The notes beneath the pieces were generated by a model that was not told the DNA's origin, did no database searches, and was given only the letters and a program-made list of their open reading frames with translations. Both the position numbers and the translations under genes were made by a program. A DNA stretch of 64,000 nucleotides, taken from positions 124,001 to 188,000 of the forward strand of contig NZ_CP119785.1 in NCBI RefSeq assembly GCF_029338235.1. Reading direction: 5' to 3'. Shown here piece by piece: positions 18,595 through 28,323 of this stretch (the stretch's first letter is position 1; every line of letters starts with the position of its first letter). This DNA is from Haloarcula rara (GTDB taxonomy: Archaea; Halobacteriota; Halobacteria; Halobacteriales; Haloarculaceae).

Positions 18595-20976
18595 ATGCCA
18601 ACGTACACAACGCTCTCAGAGGAGGTCGAAGGGCTAGTCCAGTTCCAGCGGGAGACGCTTGAGGCGCACGACGACCGCTTCGAGGCCGCGAATGTACTGA
18701 CGACGCGTCTCGGTGCCCACTGGCGTGACGGCCACGCCGAGTTCGGCTTCTGGACGCCCCAGCTCGTGGGGGAGGTCCCAGCGTCGGCGGTCCGTCTGGA
18801 ACTGCTGACACCGACCGAGGACGTAGATTTGGCCACAGACGAGGAGACGGTCGAGTTCGACCGGCAGTTCGTCGAGACCCGCCGCGAGGGCGAGTTCACG
18901 TGGGCCGCCGTCGAGGGGGTCCGGCCGGGGACTCGCGACCAGCTGGGAACCCTCTATCGGCTCGGCTACACCGTCGGGGGCGAGCGCGAGACGATTACGG
19001 ACCCCTTCGCGGACTCGCTGCCCTTCGGCGCGTACGGGCCGCCGGAGCTCTACGACATGAGCCGACTTGACGAGGAGCGCGAGGACCGCGAGTACTTCCA
19101 GCGCCTCGAACGGGACGGCGTCGAGCCGGCCGCGAGCGAGGACGACGGGCTCCCCAGGTTCGAGCCGGCGACGAGCATGCTGGAGATTCACCCCGGCACC
19201 GCGACCGAGTCGGGAACCCTGGCGGGACTCACCCGCCAGTTCGAGCGTATCGGGGAGAAGCAAGCCGCCGGGGAGGCGCTTTCACCCGCCGAGCGGAACG
19301 TCGTCGGGTACGACGCGGTCCAGCTGATGCCGCTTGCCCCCATCACCCAGAACGAGGACGAACTGGGCTACTGGCTCCCGCAGACAATCGAGGACGGGAG
19401 CCTCCAGGCGACGGTCCGCCGACCGGACATGGTCAACTGGGGGTACGACATCGTCATCTCCGGGTTCGGGACCGTGAATCCGGCCATCCTCGAGACGCGC
19501 CGCCCCGACGAGCTGGTGGATTTCATCGCGACCATGCACACGCTGCCCGAGTCGGTGAAAGTGGTCTTCGACATCGCGCTTGGCCACGCCGACAACGGGG
19601 CCCTGCCGCTGCTGAACGACGAGTGGCTCGCCGGGCCCGGGATGTATGGTCAGGAACTGGACTACACCCAGCCCGTCGTCCGTGCGGGGCTGCTGGAACT
19701 CCAGCGTCGGAAGATGGACTTCGGGGCGGACGGCATCCGCGTCGACGGCGCCCAGGACTTCACCAACTGGGACCCCGAGGCCGAGGAAGAGTGGCACGAC
19801 GACGAGTTTCTGGCGGAGATGGACCGAGTCACCCAGGAGGTCGCCGGCGTCGAGTACCGCCCGTGGATGATTTTCGAGGACGGTCGCCCCTGGCCGCGTT
19901 CGGACTGGGAACTGGCCTCCACCTACCGGACGCTCATCGACCAGCATCCCCACGCCTACCAGTGGGGGCCGGTCACCTTCGCCCACAACACCCCCGCACT
20001 CCAGACGTTCTGGGCGACAAAGTGGTGGCGAGTCCGGGAGGTCGCCGACATGGGCGAGAACTGGATTTCCGGCGTCGCCAACCACGACACCATCCGCCGG
20101 GGCACCCAGCTCGAACCGGAGCCGCCTTTCAGCCAGCCCCAGATAAATCGCTATCTGGGCGATAGCGAACCGGAGAAGCTCGACCGCGCGTACAACAACC
20201 CGGCCTCGACGGTCCTCTTTCACGGGTTCTTGCCGGGCTGTCCCATGGACTTCACCCACGCCAATATGCGGGCCCCCTGGGGGTTCATGCGGGACACCGA
20301 CGCGGTCTGGAATCTGAAGGTCCTCGCCGAGGAGGAGAACTTCCCCGAGTGGCAGATTCGACCCGAGCAGTTCCGCGACGACGCCCACTTCCAGCGGCTC
20401 AAAGAGTGGGGCTTTTCGGGACGTGACGAGCTGAGCGAGTTCTGCTCCCTGCTCGCCCGGGCCGTCGAGATGACCGACTACGACAAGGACGACGTCACGA
20501 CGCTGCTGAACACCATGGGAACGCCAATCGGCGACGAGTTGACCGTCTCGGAGCTCGAGGCGCTCGGCCGTGACTGGATGCGCGACGTGGGCGAGTTCGC
20601 GAACCTCACTCACTGGCACGACCAGCAGAACGACGAGCGCACCGCGTTCGACCTCGACGTCCGGCAGTTCCGCCACGACCACGACTGGGTGGTCGGTGAC
20701 CTGGGCGAGGACGACACGTTGGAGTACGTCTACCCGACCGACGGCACCGTCCTCTACTACGGCCACAGAACGGCGCCCGACGACAGCGAGGCGCTGCTGT
20801 TCGTCGCCAACATGGAGGGGGTCGCCGAGACCGTGACGCCGACGGCGCTGGCCGGTGTCGACGGCGATGGCTGGGAGCTCGCGCTCGCCTCGCCGGGGCT
20901 CGACGTCGACGCGGCCGACGAGCCAGTCGAACTGACCGACAGCGACGTCGCGCTGTTCGTCCGGTCGCTGGACTAG
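18595..20976 (+). CDS. GH13-family glycoside hydrolase resembling glucosylglycerol hydrolase
   Basis: A 793-residue protein. The first 190 residues are an N-terminal beta domain; the TIM barrel follows with nucleophile Asp in GADGIRVDGAQDFTNW, acid/base Glu in PWMIFEDGRPWP and the third Asp in SGVANHDTIRRGTQ. The barrel is interrupted by long inserts and the length is much greater than alpha-glucosidases. These features fit the glucosylglycerol hydrolase group, which degrades the compatible solute glucosylglycerol; haloarchaeal homologues are not well characterised, as far as I know. Start at 18595 (MPTYTTLSEE) is chosen because the 28 upstream residues fall within the leader hairpin. It ends 4 nt into the convergent synthetase gene. 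Confidence 0.65.
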   Translation: MPTYTTLSEEVEGLVQFQRETLEAHDDRFEAANVLTTRLGAHWRDGHAEFGFWTPQLVGEVPASAVRLELLTPTEDVDLATDEETVEFDRQFVETRREGEFTWAAVEGVRPGTRDQLGTLYRLGYTVGGERETITDPFADSLPFGAYGPPELYDMSRLDEEREDREYFQRLERDGVEPAASEDDGLPRFEPATSMLEIHPGTATESGTLAGLTRQFERIGEKQAAGEALSPAERNVVGYDAVQLMPLAPITQNEDELGYWLPQTIEDGSLQATVRRPDMVNWGYDIVISGFGTVNPAILETRRPDELVDFIATMHTLPESVKVVFDIALGHADNGALPLLNDEWLAGPGMYGQELDYTQPVVRAGLLELQRRKMDFGADGIRVDGAQDFTNWDPEAEEEWHDDEFLAEMDRVTQEVAGVEYRPWMIFEDGRPWPRSDWELASTYRTLIDQHPHAYQWGPVTFAHNTPALQTFWATKWWRVREVADMGENWISGVANHDTIRRGTQLEPEPPFSQPQINRYLGDSEPEKLDRAYNNPASTVLFHGFLPGCPMDFTHANMRAPWGFMRDTDAVWNLKVLAEEENFPEWQIRPEQFRDDAHFQRLKEWGFSGRDELSEFCSLLARAVEMTDYDKDDVTTLLNTMGTPIGDELTVSELEALGRDWMRDVGEFANLTHWHDQQNDERTAFDLDVRQFRHDHDWVVGDLGEDDTLEYVYPTDGTVLYYGHRTAPDDSEALLFVANMEGVAETVTPTALAGVDGDGWELALASPGLDVDAADEPVELTDSDVALFVRSLD

Positions 20977-22526
20977 CCCTCGCCGAACCGCTCTCTGATG
21001 GCCTGCCGGTCGACTTTCTCCGGGCCAGCGGTTGGCATCTCGTCGACGAAGGCGACGTCGTTCGGAATCTTGTACCGCGCAAGCCGGCCCTCACAGTACG
21101 CCTCGATATCGGCGAGCGTGAGCGAGTCGTCGCCCTCGACGACGGCCCGACCGACCTCGCCCCACTGGTCGTCGGCGACCGGCACGACGACCACCTCCTC
21201 GATGCGGTCGTGGGCCGAGAGCACCGATTCGACCTCCGCCGGGTAGACGTTCTCGCCGCCGCTGACGAACATGTCCTTCTTGCGGCCCTCGATGCGGTAG
21301 TACCCCTCGGCGTCGACGCTCGCGAGGTCGCCCGTTGACACCCACCCACCGCCGAACGTCGCCTCGCTCTCGGTCTCGTTCTCGAGATAGCCCGACGCGG
21401 CGTGTGGCGAACGCAACTGGAGTTCCCCGACAGCGCCGGTCTCGACGGGCTCGCCGTCCTCGACGACGCGGGCGTCGACGTGCATCGCGGGTTTCCCGAC
21501 CGTCTGGGCTTTCTCGCGTGGCCAGCCGTCAGGCATCGCGAAGTTGTTGGGCCCACATTCCGTGAGGCCGTACCCCTGTGAGAGGTCGATACCACGAGCC
21601 CACCAGGCTTCCATAACTGACTGGCGGCAGGGGCCACCGCCGGACTTGACGACCCGAAGCGTCGAGACGGTGGTGTCGTCCCAGTCGTCGTGGTCGGTGA
21701 GCAGCCGCAAGACTGCGGGGACCGCGACCAGCACCGTCGCCCCCGCACGTTCGACGGTCGCGAGTAACTGCCCGGGGTCGAGCTCGCGGGCCAGCACGAC
21801 GGTGCCGCCCATGTGCCAGACGGGGAGCGTCACGACGTTCCAGCCGCCGGTGTGGAACATGGGGAAGGTTAGCGGCGTCACGTCGTCGTCCCGCAGCCCC
21901 CACGACGCGACGGTGTTCAGGGAGTTCCAGACGAGTGCCCGGTGGCTGAGGACTGTCTCTTTGGGGGTCCCGGTGGAGCCGCCGGTGTGCAACAGCAGAT
22001 GCGTGTCGTCGGGTGCGAGCGTCGGTGACTCGATGGGGGTGTCGTCGTCGGGTAGCTCGGTAGTGTACGTGGGGGTATCCGCGAGGACGCCTTCCTCCCC
22101 GTCGGCCGCGGCGGCCAGGACCGTCGGTGCTGTCTCCGCGTCGGCCAGCGCCGCTCGCGTCTCGTCCAGAAACGGCGCCTCCACTACCAGCAGGGCCGGG
22201 TCGACCCGGTCGAGGAGCTCGGCGAGCTCGGGCGGTGCGAGACGGTGCGAGAGCGGCGCGAGGACGCTCCCGGTCTTGGCGGTCGCCAGGAACAGGTCGA
22301 CCTGTTCCGGACGGTTGCGCGAGACGACGGCGACCCGGTCGCCGCGCTCGACGCCGTGGCTCCGGAGCAGGCGACTCGCCCGGTTCGCTCGGCGGTCAAG
22401 TGTCGCGTAGGTGTACCGCTCGCCGGTGCTCGCGTCGACCAGCCCCACCCGGTCGGGCGTCAGTTGCGCTCGCTTCTCGCTCCAGGCACCGACCCAGGCC
22501 TGCGGGCCGTGTATAAACTCAGACAT
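20973..22526 (-). CDS. AMP-forming acyl-CoA synthetase/ligase
   Basis: A 517-residue member of the ANL adenylating superfamily. The P-loop is LLLHTGGSTGTPKE (a GG replaces the usual TSG), followed by YGLTECGPN, the STGDLASVDAEGY motif, the hinge GRKKDMFVSGGENVYP, and the catalytic C-terminal lysine in GPEKVDRQAI. It activates a carboxylic acid as acyl-AMP and transfers it to CoA; medium- or long-chain or aromatic acid specificity is not clear. Its start overlaps the end of the alpha/beta hydrolase gene by 8 nt, so the two form an operon. The 3' end overlaps the convergent GH13 gene by 4 nt. Confidence 0.9.
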   Translation of the reverse strand: MSEFIHGPQAWVGAWSEKRAQLTPDRVGLVDASTGERYTYATLDRRANRASRLLRSHGVERGDRVAVVSRNRPEQVDLFLATAKTGSVLAPLSHRLAPPELAELLDRVDPALLVVEAPFLDETRAALADAETAPTVLAAAADGEEGVLADTPTYTTELPDDDTPIESPTLAPDDTHLLLHTGGSTGTPKETVLSHRALVWNSLNTVASWGLRDDDVTPLTFPMFHTGGWNVVTLPVWHMGGTVVLARELDPGQLLATVERAGATVLVAVPAVLRLLTDHDDWDDTTVSTLRVVKSGGGPCRQSVMEAWWARGIDLSQGYGLTECGPNNFAMPDGWPREKAQTVGKPAMHVDARVVEDGEPVETGAVGELQLRSPHAASGYLENETESEATFGGGWVSTGDLASVDAEGYYRIEGRKKDMFVSGGENVYPAEVESVLSAHDRIEEVVVVPVADDQWGEVGRAVVEGDDSLTLADIEAYCEGRLARYKIPNDVAFVDEMPTAGPEKVDRQAIRERFGEG

Positions 22527-23319
22527 CAGTGAGGAATCCCCGGAGCGCGTCGTTGACCGCGTCTGCGCGTTCGATGAAACAGAGGTGGGGCGCGCCGTCG
22601 AGTTCGCGGTACTCGACGTCTCCCAGCGCGTCGGCGAGCAAGCGCCCGTTCTCGACCGGGACGACCCCGTCTGCCGTCCCGTGAACGACGAGCGCCGGCA
22701 CGTCTATCTCGCCCAGGCGGTCGTGGACGTCGAAGCTCTCGACAGCCTCGGCCTGCCAGGCAAGCGCCCGGTCGCTCGCGTCGCTCTCGATTCGCCAGTC
22801 GATGATTCGCTCGATAAGGTCGTCGTTGGCTTCCATGTACGATGCCGTCATCGCGGGGGTCATCTTGTACCGGCGCCGCTCGCGCTCGTCGTATTCCTCG
22901 GGCACGTCGAAGATGCGTTCCTGTGTCTCTTCGGGCGTCGGGATCGCCTCGGGCCCGCCCGGGGTCGTACACAGCAGCGCCAGTGAGTCCGCCCGCCCGT
23001 GGTCTAGCGCGAACTGCTGGGCTATCATCCCGCCCATGCTGGCCCCGACGACGTGGGCCGATTCGACGCCGGCGTCGTCTATGACGGCTGCGAGGTCCCC
23101 GGCCATCTCCCCGATGCTGTAGGGGCCCTCGGGCGTCTCGGAGTCGCCGGTGCCGCGGTTGTCCCAGCGGATAGTGTCGTACTCGGCCAGGCCCCGCTGT
23201 TGCCAGCGCCACATCCAGCGGCCGTAGCCCAGGCCCTCGACGAACACGACTGTCTCGGCCTCGGGCGGCCCGTCGCGTTCGTACGACAGTCGGACGCCGT
23301 CGTTGGTCGCAGTCGGCAT
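22519..23319 (-). CDS. Alpha/beta-fold hydrolase
   Basis: A 266-residue hydrolase with the nucleophile elbow GASMGG (Ser94), an acid Asp in HGTADGVVPV and a C-terminal His in APHLCFIE. The WDNRGTGDS motif preceding the elbow is typical of 3-oxoadipate enol-lactonase and related esterases. It is the first gene of an operon with the acyl-CoA synthetase, overlapping by 8 nt, which suggests ester or thioester cleavage coupled to acid activation. The ATG at 23319 is chosen because further upstream sequence is compositionally unlike the gene. Confidence 0.85.
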   Translation of the reverse strand: MPTATNDGVRLSYERDGPPEAETVVFVEGLGYGRWMWRWQQRGLAEYDTIRWDNRGTGDSETPEGPYSIGEMAGDLAAVIDDAGVESAHVVGASMGGMIAQQFALDHGRADSLALLCTTPGGPEAIPTPEETQERIFDVPEEYDERERRRYKMTPAMTASYMEANDDLIERIIDWRIESDASDRALAWQAEAVESFDVHDRLGEIDVPALVVHGTADGVVPVENGRLLADALGDVEYRELDGAPHLCFIERADAVNDALRGFLTDV

Positions 23320-23530
23320 GGGCCCGACTACGTGACCGGCCCGTTTCAATGTGTGTCGGCGCGCGCTGGCCGGCCGACCTGGGTAGTCTGTCACAAACTC
23401 ACTCGCGGCCGAAAATTCAACCCCACAGACAGGTTCAGAATAGGTTCTATCACGAACGAACACGGGGAACAGCGACGCAGTACCTCCCTGATTCAATAAT
23501 GTTTTAGGTATCGGATTTGGAGAGACTGGT

Positions 23531-26227
23531 ATGACTTTGCACGCCAGAGAGATAAACCAAGACGTGCGGGAGCTTGGTGAGCTCTTGGGCGACGTTCTCG
23601 AGGCGCAATCGTCGACCGAAGCGTTCGAAATCGTCGAACGCACACGAGTTTCCTCTATCGAGTACCGGCGTGGCGACGCCGAGACCCGGGAGGAGGTCGG
23701 TCGCACCCTCGACCGTCTCAACCCCGAGATGCAGGACATCGTGGCCCGGGCCTTCACGACCTACTTCGAACTCATCAACCTCGCGGAGGAGCGCGAGCGA
23801 GTCCGGGAGACCCGCGAGGGGAGCCAGGAGGGAATCCTCGCCGACAGCGTCGAGGAGGCAGTCCACGAGCTCGCCGACCGCGGCGCCGACGCCGAGGAAC
23901 TGGAGTCGGTCCTCGACGACGTGCTCATCCAGCCGACCTTTACCGCCCACCCGACGGAAGCCCGCCGCAAGACTGTCAAGGCGAAGCTCCGGTCGGTCGC
24001 CCGGGACTTGGAGATGCTCGACGAGCGCCGCCTCACCGACCGCGAGGAAGCCCGCGTCGAGCGTGACCTCGCCGCAGAGGTCACGAGCCTCTGGCAGACC
24101 CCGCAAGTGCGGGACCGCCGGCCCGAGGTGACCGACGAGGCTCTGAACGTCCAGTGGTACCTCGAGAACGTCCTCTTCGAGGTCATCGACGAGGTGTACG
24201 ACGGGCTGGAACGCGCCATCGACGAGCGCTACGACGAGGATATCGACGTCCCCAAGCTCTACGAGTTCCGCTCGTGGGCCGGCTCGGACCGCGACGGCAA
24301 CCCCTTCGTCACGCCCGAGGTGACCGAGGAGACCCTGGAGCGCCAGCGCGACACCATCCTCCCGCTGTACCGCAACAAGCTCAAGGAGCTCTCCGGCGTG
24401 CTCAGCCAGGACGCCTCGAACATCACGACCGACGACACCTTCGACGAGCGCCTCTCCGAACACAAGGAGCGGCTCCCCGGTGTCGCGAGCGAGGCCGAGG
24501 AGCGTTACCCCGACGAGCCCTACCGGCAGAAGCTCAAGCTGATGCGCGAGTCCGTCCTCCGGGTCAGCGACGTGCGCCAGGGCGGCTACGAGGGGCCGGA
24601 GGACCTGTTGAAGGACCTGCGGGCCATCGCCGCCAGCCTGCGTGACAATAACGCCGAAGTGGTCGCCGAGTCCCACGTCGACCCACTGATTCGGAAGGTC
24701 GACACGTTCGGCTTCGCACTGGCCTCGCTCGACCTCCGAGACCACCGCAAGATGCACACGGACGCCATCGCCGAGGCGGTCGAACGCCAGGGCATCGACT
24801 ACGCGGGGATGGACGAGGACGAACGCGTCGAGTTCCTCACCGAGGCCATAACGCAGGACGGCCCGGTCATCGACATGGAGGACACGACGGGACTCTCGGA
24901 CGACGCGGCACGCGTGCTCCGTCGGTTCCGCAAGACCGCAGACTGGCAAAACGAGTTCGGCGTCGACGCCATCGACACCTACGCCATCTCCTGGTGTGAG
25001 GAGCCGAGCCACGTGCTTGAAGTACTCTTCCTCGCCGATCAGGTCGGCATCGTCGACCTGCCGGGCTACTGTGGGCTGGACATCGTCCCGCTGCTCGAGT
25101 CCGAATACGCCCTCTCGGGCGCCCGGCGCATCATGGGGACGCTGTTCGAGAACGAGGCCTACGAGATGGCCCTCGAAGCCCGCAACGGCGTCCAGGAGAT
25201 CATGCTCGGGTACTCGGACTCCAACAAGGAGAACGGGTTCCTGGCCGCGAACTGGTCGCTGTACAACAACCAGAAGCGCCTCGCCGACATCACCTCAGAC
25301 TTCGACGTCGAGATGCGCCTGTTCCACGGTCGCGGCGGCTCCATCTCCCGTGGGGGCGGCCCGATGAACGACGCGATGCTGGCCCTGCCAAACGAGACGG
25401 TCACCGGCCAGATCAAGTTCACCGAACAGGGCGAGGCCATCGCCGAGAAGTACGCCAACCACGACATCGCTGAGCGTAACTTAGAACAGATGCTCAACGC
25501 CCAGGTACGGGCCCGCCACAACGCGATGGAAGACCCCGTCGAGGAGATTCCAGAGGCCTGGCGCGAGGCCATGGAGAAGTCGGCCCCGGCGGCCCGGGAA
25601 GAGTACCAGGACCTCCTCCAGACCGACGGCTTCGTCGACTACTTCGAGCAGGCCACGCCCATCACGGTCATCGAGAACCTCAACATGGGCTCGCGGCCGG
25701 CCTCCCGCAGCGAGGACCGTAGCGTCGAGGACCTCCGGGCCATCCCGTGGGTGTTCTCCTGGACCCAGGCCCGCTGTATCATCCCCGGCTGGTACTCCAT
25801 CGCCACCGGGCTGAACGCCTACCTCGAGGACGGCGGCGACATCGAGACGCTCCAGGAGATGTACGAGGAGTGGCCGTTCTTCCAGACGAAAGTCGACAAC
25901 GCCTCGCTCGCGCTCGCCCGGACCGATTTCGACATCGCCGAGGAGTACGCCGACCTCGCCGACGGCGACCTGCGAGAGCGTATCTTCCCGCGGCTCAAAG
26001 ACGAGTACGACGAGACCGTCGACCTCGTCCTCGATATCACCCAGCGCGACAGCCTCCTCTCGCGAGAGTGGTTAGAGGAGAACCTCGAACGCCGCAACCC
26101 CTACGTCGACCCGCTGAACCTGCTGCAGGTCCGACTGCTCGCCCAGTCACACCTCACGGAGACCGAAAAGCGGACGCTGCGCCTGACGGTGCAGGGTATC
26201 GCGGCCGGGATGAAGAACACCGGATAA
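23531..26227 (+). CDS. ppc: Phosphoenolpyruvate carboxylase
   Basis: An 898-residue PEP carboxylase of the bacterial/plant type, making oxaloacetate from PEP and bicarbonate. The catalytic His is near residue 140 in TFTAHPTEARRK. The second signature is in the GYSDSNKENGF and FHGRGGSISRGGGP region, and the C-terminal IPWVFSWTQARC and GWYSIATGL segments are conserved. Length is normal and the frame intact. A TATA-like CAATAATG (about 23495) lies 30 bp before the ATG. Its role is anaplerotic, replenishing the citric acid cycle when sugars or glycerol are used; the pyruvate kinase later in the window competes for the same substrate. Confidence 0.95.
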   Translation: MTLHAREINQDVRELGELLGDVLEAQSSTEAFEIVERTRVSSIEYRRGDAETREEVGRTLDRLNPEMQDIVARAFTTYFELINLAEERERVRETREGSQEGILADSVEEAVHELADRGADAEELESVLDDVLIQPTFTAHPTEARRKTVKAKLRSVARDLEMLDERRLTDREEARVERDLAAEVTSLWQTPQVRDRRPEVTDEALNVQWYLENVLFEVIDEVYDGLERAIDERYDEDIDVPKLYEFRSWAGSDRDGNPFVTPEVTEETLERQRDTILPLYRNKLKELSGVLSQDASNITTDDTFDERLSEHKERLPGVASEAEERYPDEPYRQKLKLMRESVLRVSDVRQGGYEGPEDLLKDLRAIAASLRDNNAEVVAESHVDPLIRKVDTFGFALASLDLRDHRKMHTDAIAEAVERQGIDYAGMDEDERVEFLTEAITQDGPVIDMEDTTGLSDDAARVLRRFRKTADWQNEFGVDAIDTYAISWCEEPSHVLEVLFLADQVGIVDLPGYCGLDIVPLLESEYALSGARRIMGTLFENEAYEMALEARNGVQEIMLGYSDSNKENGFLAANWSLYNNQKRLADITSDFDVEMRLFHGRGGSISRGGGPMNDAMLALPNETVTGQIKFTEQGEAIAEKYANHDIAERNLEQMLNAQVRARHNAMEDPVEEIPEAWREAMEKSAPAAREEYQDLLQTDGFVDYFEQATPITVIENLNMGSRPASRSEDRSVEDLRAIPWVFSWTQARCIIPGWYSIATGLNAYLEDGGDIETLQEMYEEWPFFQTKVDNASLALARTDFDIAEEYADLADGDLRERIFPRLKDEYDETVDLVLDITQRDSLLSREWLEENLERRNPYVDPLNLLQVRLLAQSHLTETEKRTLRLTVQGIAAGMKNTG

Positions 26228-26245
26228 CTCTCGTCGAAATTCTTT

Positions 26246-26263
26246 ACAACGGCTGTTGTTTTT
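26246..26263 (+). terminator. Terminator after ppc
   Basis: ACAAC and GTTGT form a 5-bp stem with a GGCT loop followed directly by four T residues, 18 nt after the ppc stop. The layout matches a simple intrinsic terminator. Confidence 0.5.
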
Positions 26264-26301
26264 ACCGAAGCATTTAGGCATCGGTAGGTAGCATACCTGA
26301 T

Positions 26302-26754
26302 ATGGCACTCGAAACGGTCCTTCTGGCGGTCGGGCCGAACGACGCGAACCGCATCGACGAACTGGCGCGTACGGTCATCGACATCGCCGGTCCGGCCGGG
26401 GCCGACGTCGTCGTCGCACACGTGTTCACAGACGACGAGTACGAGACGGCCGTCGAACGGCTCGAGTTCGAGGCCGTCGCCGAGGCGGACCCCGACGAGG
26501 TGGCCGAGCGCCACGCGACGGTCCGGGAGCTGCGCGAGTTGCTGGTCGAGGCCGACATCCCGACCAGCGTCCGCGGTTCCGTCGGGGACCACGGCGAGGA
26601 AATCGTCTCGATTGCCGGGATGACCCGGTCCGACCTCGTCGTCGTCGGCGGCCGCAAGCGCTCGCCGACAGGCAAGGCCGTCTTCGGCTCGGTCGCCCAA
26701 GAGGTCATGCTGGAGGCCCCCTGTCCCGTGACCTTCGTCCGCGGCGACGAGTAG
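26302..26754 (+). CDS. Universal stress protein UspA family
   Basis: A 150-residue single-domain Usp. It begins MALETVLLAVGPND and ends with the ATP-binding pattern VVGGRKRSPTGKAVFGSVAQ and the closing strand CPVTFVRG. Such proteins bind ATP or AMP and help cells survive stress; the partner is unknown. It follows ppc by 74 nt, after a terminator-like hairpin, and has its own TATA-like region (AGCATTTAGG, about 26269). The ATG at 26302 is the family start. Confidence 0.9.
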   Translation: MALETVLLAVGPNDANRIDELARTVIDIAGPAGADVVVAHVFTDDEYETAVERLEFEAVAEADPDEVAERHATVRELRELLVEADIPTSVRGSVGDHGEEIVSIAGMTRSDLVVVGGRKRSPTGKAVFGSVAQEVMLEAPCPVTFVRGDE

Positions 26755-26775
26755 CCGACCGGCCACCAAGACCCC

Positions 26776-26797
26776 CGGTGTCGCACAGGCGACACCG
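26776..26797. terminator. Hairpin terminator between convergent uspA-like gene and glpC
   Basis: CGGTGTCG and CGACACCG form a perfect 8-bp stem with a CACAGG loop, 22 nt after the Usp stop. A pyrimidine-rich tract (TGTTCTCCCCTTTC) follows on the plus strand. The remaining sequence to 26952 holds no recognisable gene. Confidence 0.55.
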
Positions 26798-26952
26798 AGC
26801 TGTGTTCTCCCCTTTCGCACACGCTACTGAGAGCGCCGCAGCGGCAAATCGAGTGCAACCACTTGCGTGCGGTCCGCCCTGTCCGTTATTGAGTTGTGGC
26901 TGTGGCAGTCGCTGGGCCAGTGGTAAAGCGGCGAAAAGGGTCGGCCGAGCAG

Positions 26953-28323
26953 TTACTCGACGATCGCGGCTTCGAGCAGCTCCAGCGGGTGGCGAATCTC
27001 GTAGCCGGTACCGTGTTCCATCTGCATCGCGCAGGTCGGACACTCGGTCATGCCGACCTCTCCCTCGGCGTGTTCCATGTGTTCGAACATCTCCTCGCCG
27101 ATGTCCATGGACTTCGCGTACTTCTCTTCTTTCCAGCCGTAGGTACCGGAAATACCGGAACAGGACTCGCCGACGTCCTCGATACCGGCACCCTCCAGGT
27201 CACGGAACAGCTCGACGGACTGGCGTTCCAGCCCCTGGTTGCGGGCGTGACACGGGGCGTGGTAGGCGAACTCCTCTGCCAGCTCGCCCGAGACCTGTGC
27301 CTCCTGGACGTCTTCCTTGACGTCCTCGTGGATGCGCAGGTACTCGACAGCCTCGAAGGTGTTCGAGGACACCTTCTCGATGCCGTCGATGTCGAAAAGC
27401 TCCGGGTACTCCTGGCGCAGCGCCATCGAACAGGAGGTACACGACGCGATGGCGTCGTACCCCTGGTCGACGAGGTCGGACATCGAGGAGACGTTGACCT
27501 CGGCATGGCGGCGGGCGTCCTTGAGCATCCCGTTTGCGAACATCGGCGTCCCGGAGCACTTCTGCTCGGGGGCGACGACTTCGTAGCCATAGTGCTCGTA
27601 GACGCGGACCATCGCCTTGGCGACGTCGACGGTGTTGTAGTTGGAGTAACAGCCGTGGAAGTACGCCACCTTCTTGTCGGCGTCGCGGTCAAGCCCCAGT
27701 TCCTCACGGCGCTGCTGGGCGTTCCGCCGGGAGGCGTCGGCGCCGCCGCGTTCGGCCCACCACTCGCGGAACGTCTGGGTGGCAAACTCCGGGAAGTCAC
27801 GCTCTTTGGTGACGCCCATCGTCTTCTCCATGAGCCAGCGGGCCGGCCCGAAGTTCATGCCCCAGGTCGCGAGCCGGGGCACCTTGCTGGCGATTGAGGC
27901 CGACAGCCGGTAGTTCGAGAGGATGCGGTTGCGCCAGTACTCCAGATCCGTCTTGGACATCTGGTTCTCGACGTACTCCCCGCGGGCCGTGTTGTGCATC
28001 TGGCTGAGGGGCACGCCCGACGGACAGGCGTTGTCACAGCGCATGCAGTTCGAACACGACATCACCGAGTCGTCGATCTCGTAGTCGTCGTCGGTCTGTT
28101 TGAGCCGCCACTGCTCGGGGCCCTGGAACTTCGGTCCGGGGAAGTCGTCGTCGACCTCGGCGACCGGACAGTTGGTGTCACACACCGAGCACTTGAAACA
28201 GGAGTCGGCGCCGGGTCGCAGGTCGAAGTCGTTGCTGTCTGGGAAGACGTCGACGGGCTCGAAGTCCTCGCCCGTGTTCGGTTCAACTGGGTCGAAGTCT
28301 GTTGGGGATTGTGCGTCGCTCAT
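26953..28323 (-). CDS. glpC: Anaerobic-type glycerol-3-phosphate dehydrogenase subunit C
   Basis: A 456-residue iron-sulfur subunit. Two ferredoxin-like cluster motifs are seen, CFKCSVCDTNCP near residue 42 and CSNCMRCDNACP near residue 90, then two CCG-type domains with CSGTPM...CTSC and HAPCHARNQ...CSGISG...CPTC. GlpC anchors the GlpAB dimer and passes electrons from glycerol-3-phosphate oxidation to the quinone pool. Its start overlaps the end of glpB by 4 nt. In haloarchaea this dehydrogenase works aerobically too. Frame and length are normal. Confidence 0.95.
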   Translation of the reverse strand: MSDAQSPTDFDPVEPNTGEDFEPVDVFPDSNDFDLRPGADSCFKCSVCDTNCPVAEVDDDFPGPKFQGPEQWRLKQTDDDYEIDDSVMSCSNCMRCDNACPSGVPLSQMHNTARGEYVENQMSKTDLEYWRNRILSNYRLSASIASKVPRLATWGMNFGPARWLMEKTMGVTKERDFPEFATQTFREWWAERGGADASRRNAQQRREELGLDRDADKKVAYFHGCYSNYNTVDVAKAMVRVYEHYGYEVVAPEQKCSGTPMFANGMLKDARRHAEVNVSSMSDLVDQGYDAIASCTSCSMALRQEYPELFDIDGIEKVSSNTFEAVEYLRIHEDVKEDVQEAQVSGELAEEFAYHAPCHARNQGLERQSVELFRDLEGAGIEDVGESCSGISGTYGWKEEKYAKSMDIGEEMFEHMEHAEGEVGMTECPTCAMQMEHGTGYEIRHPLELLEAAIVE

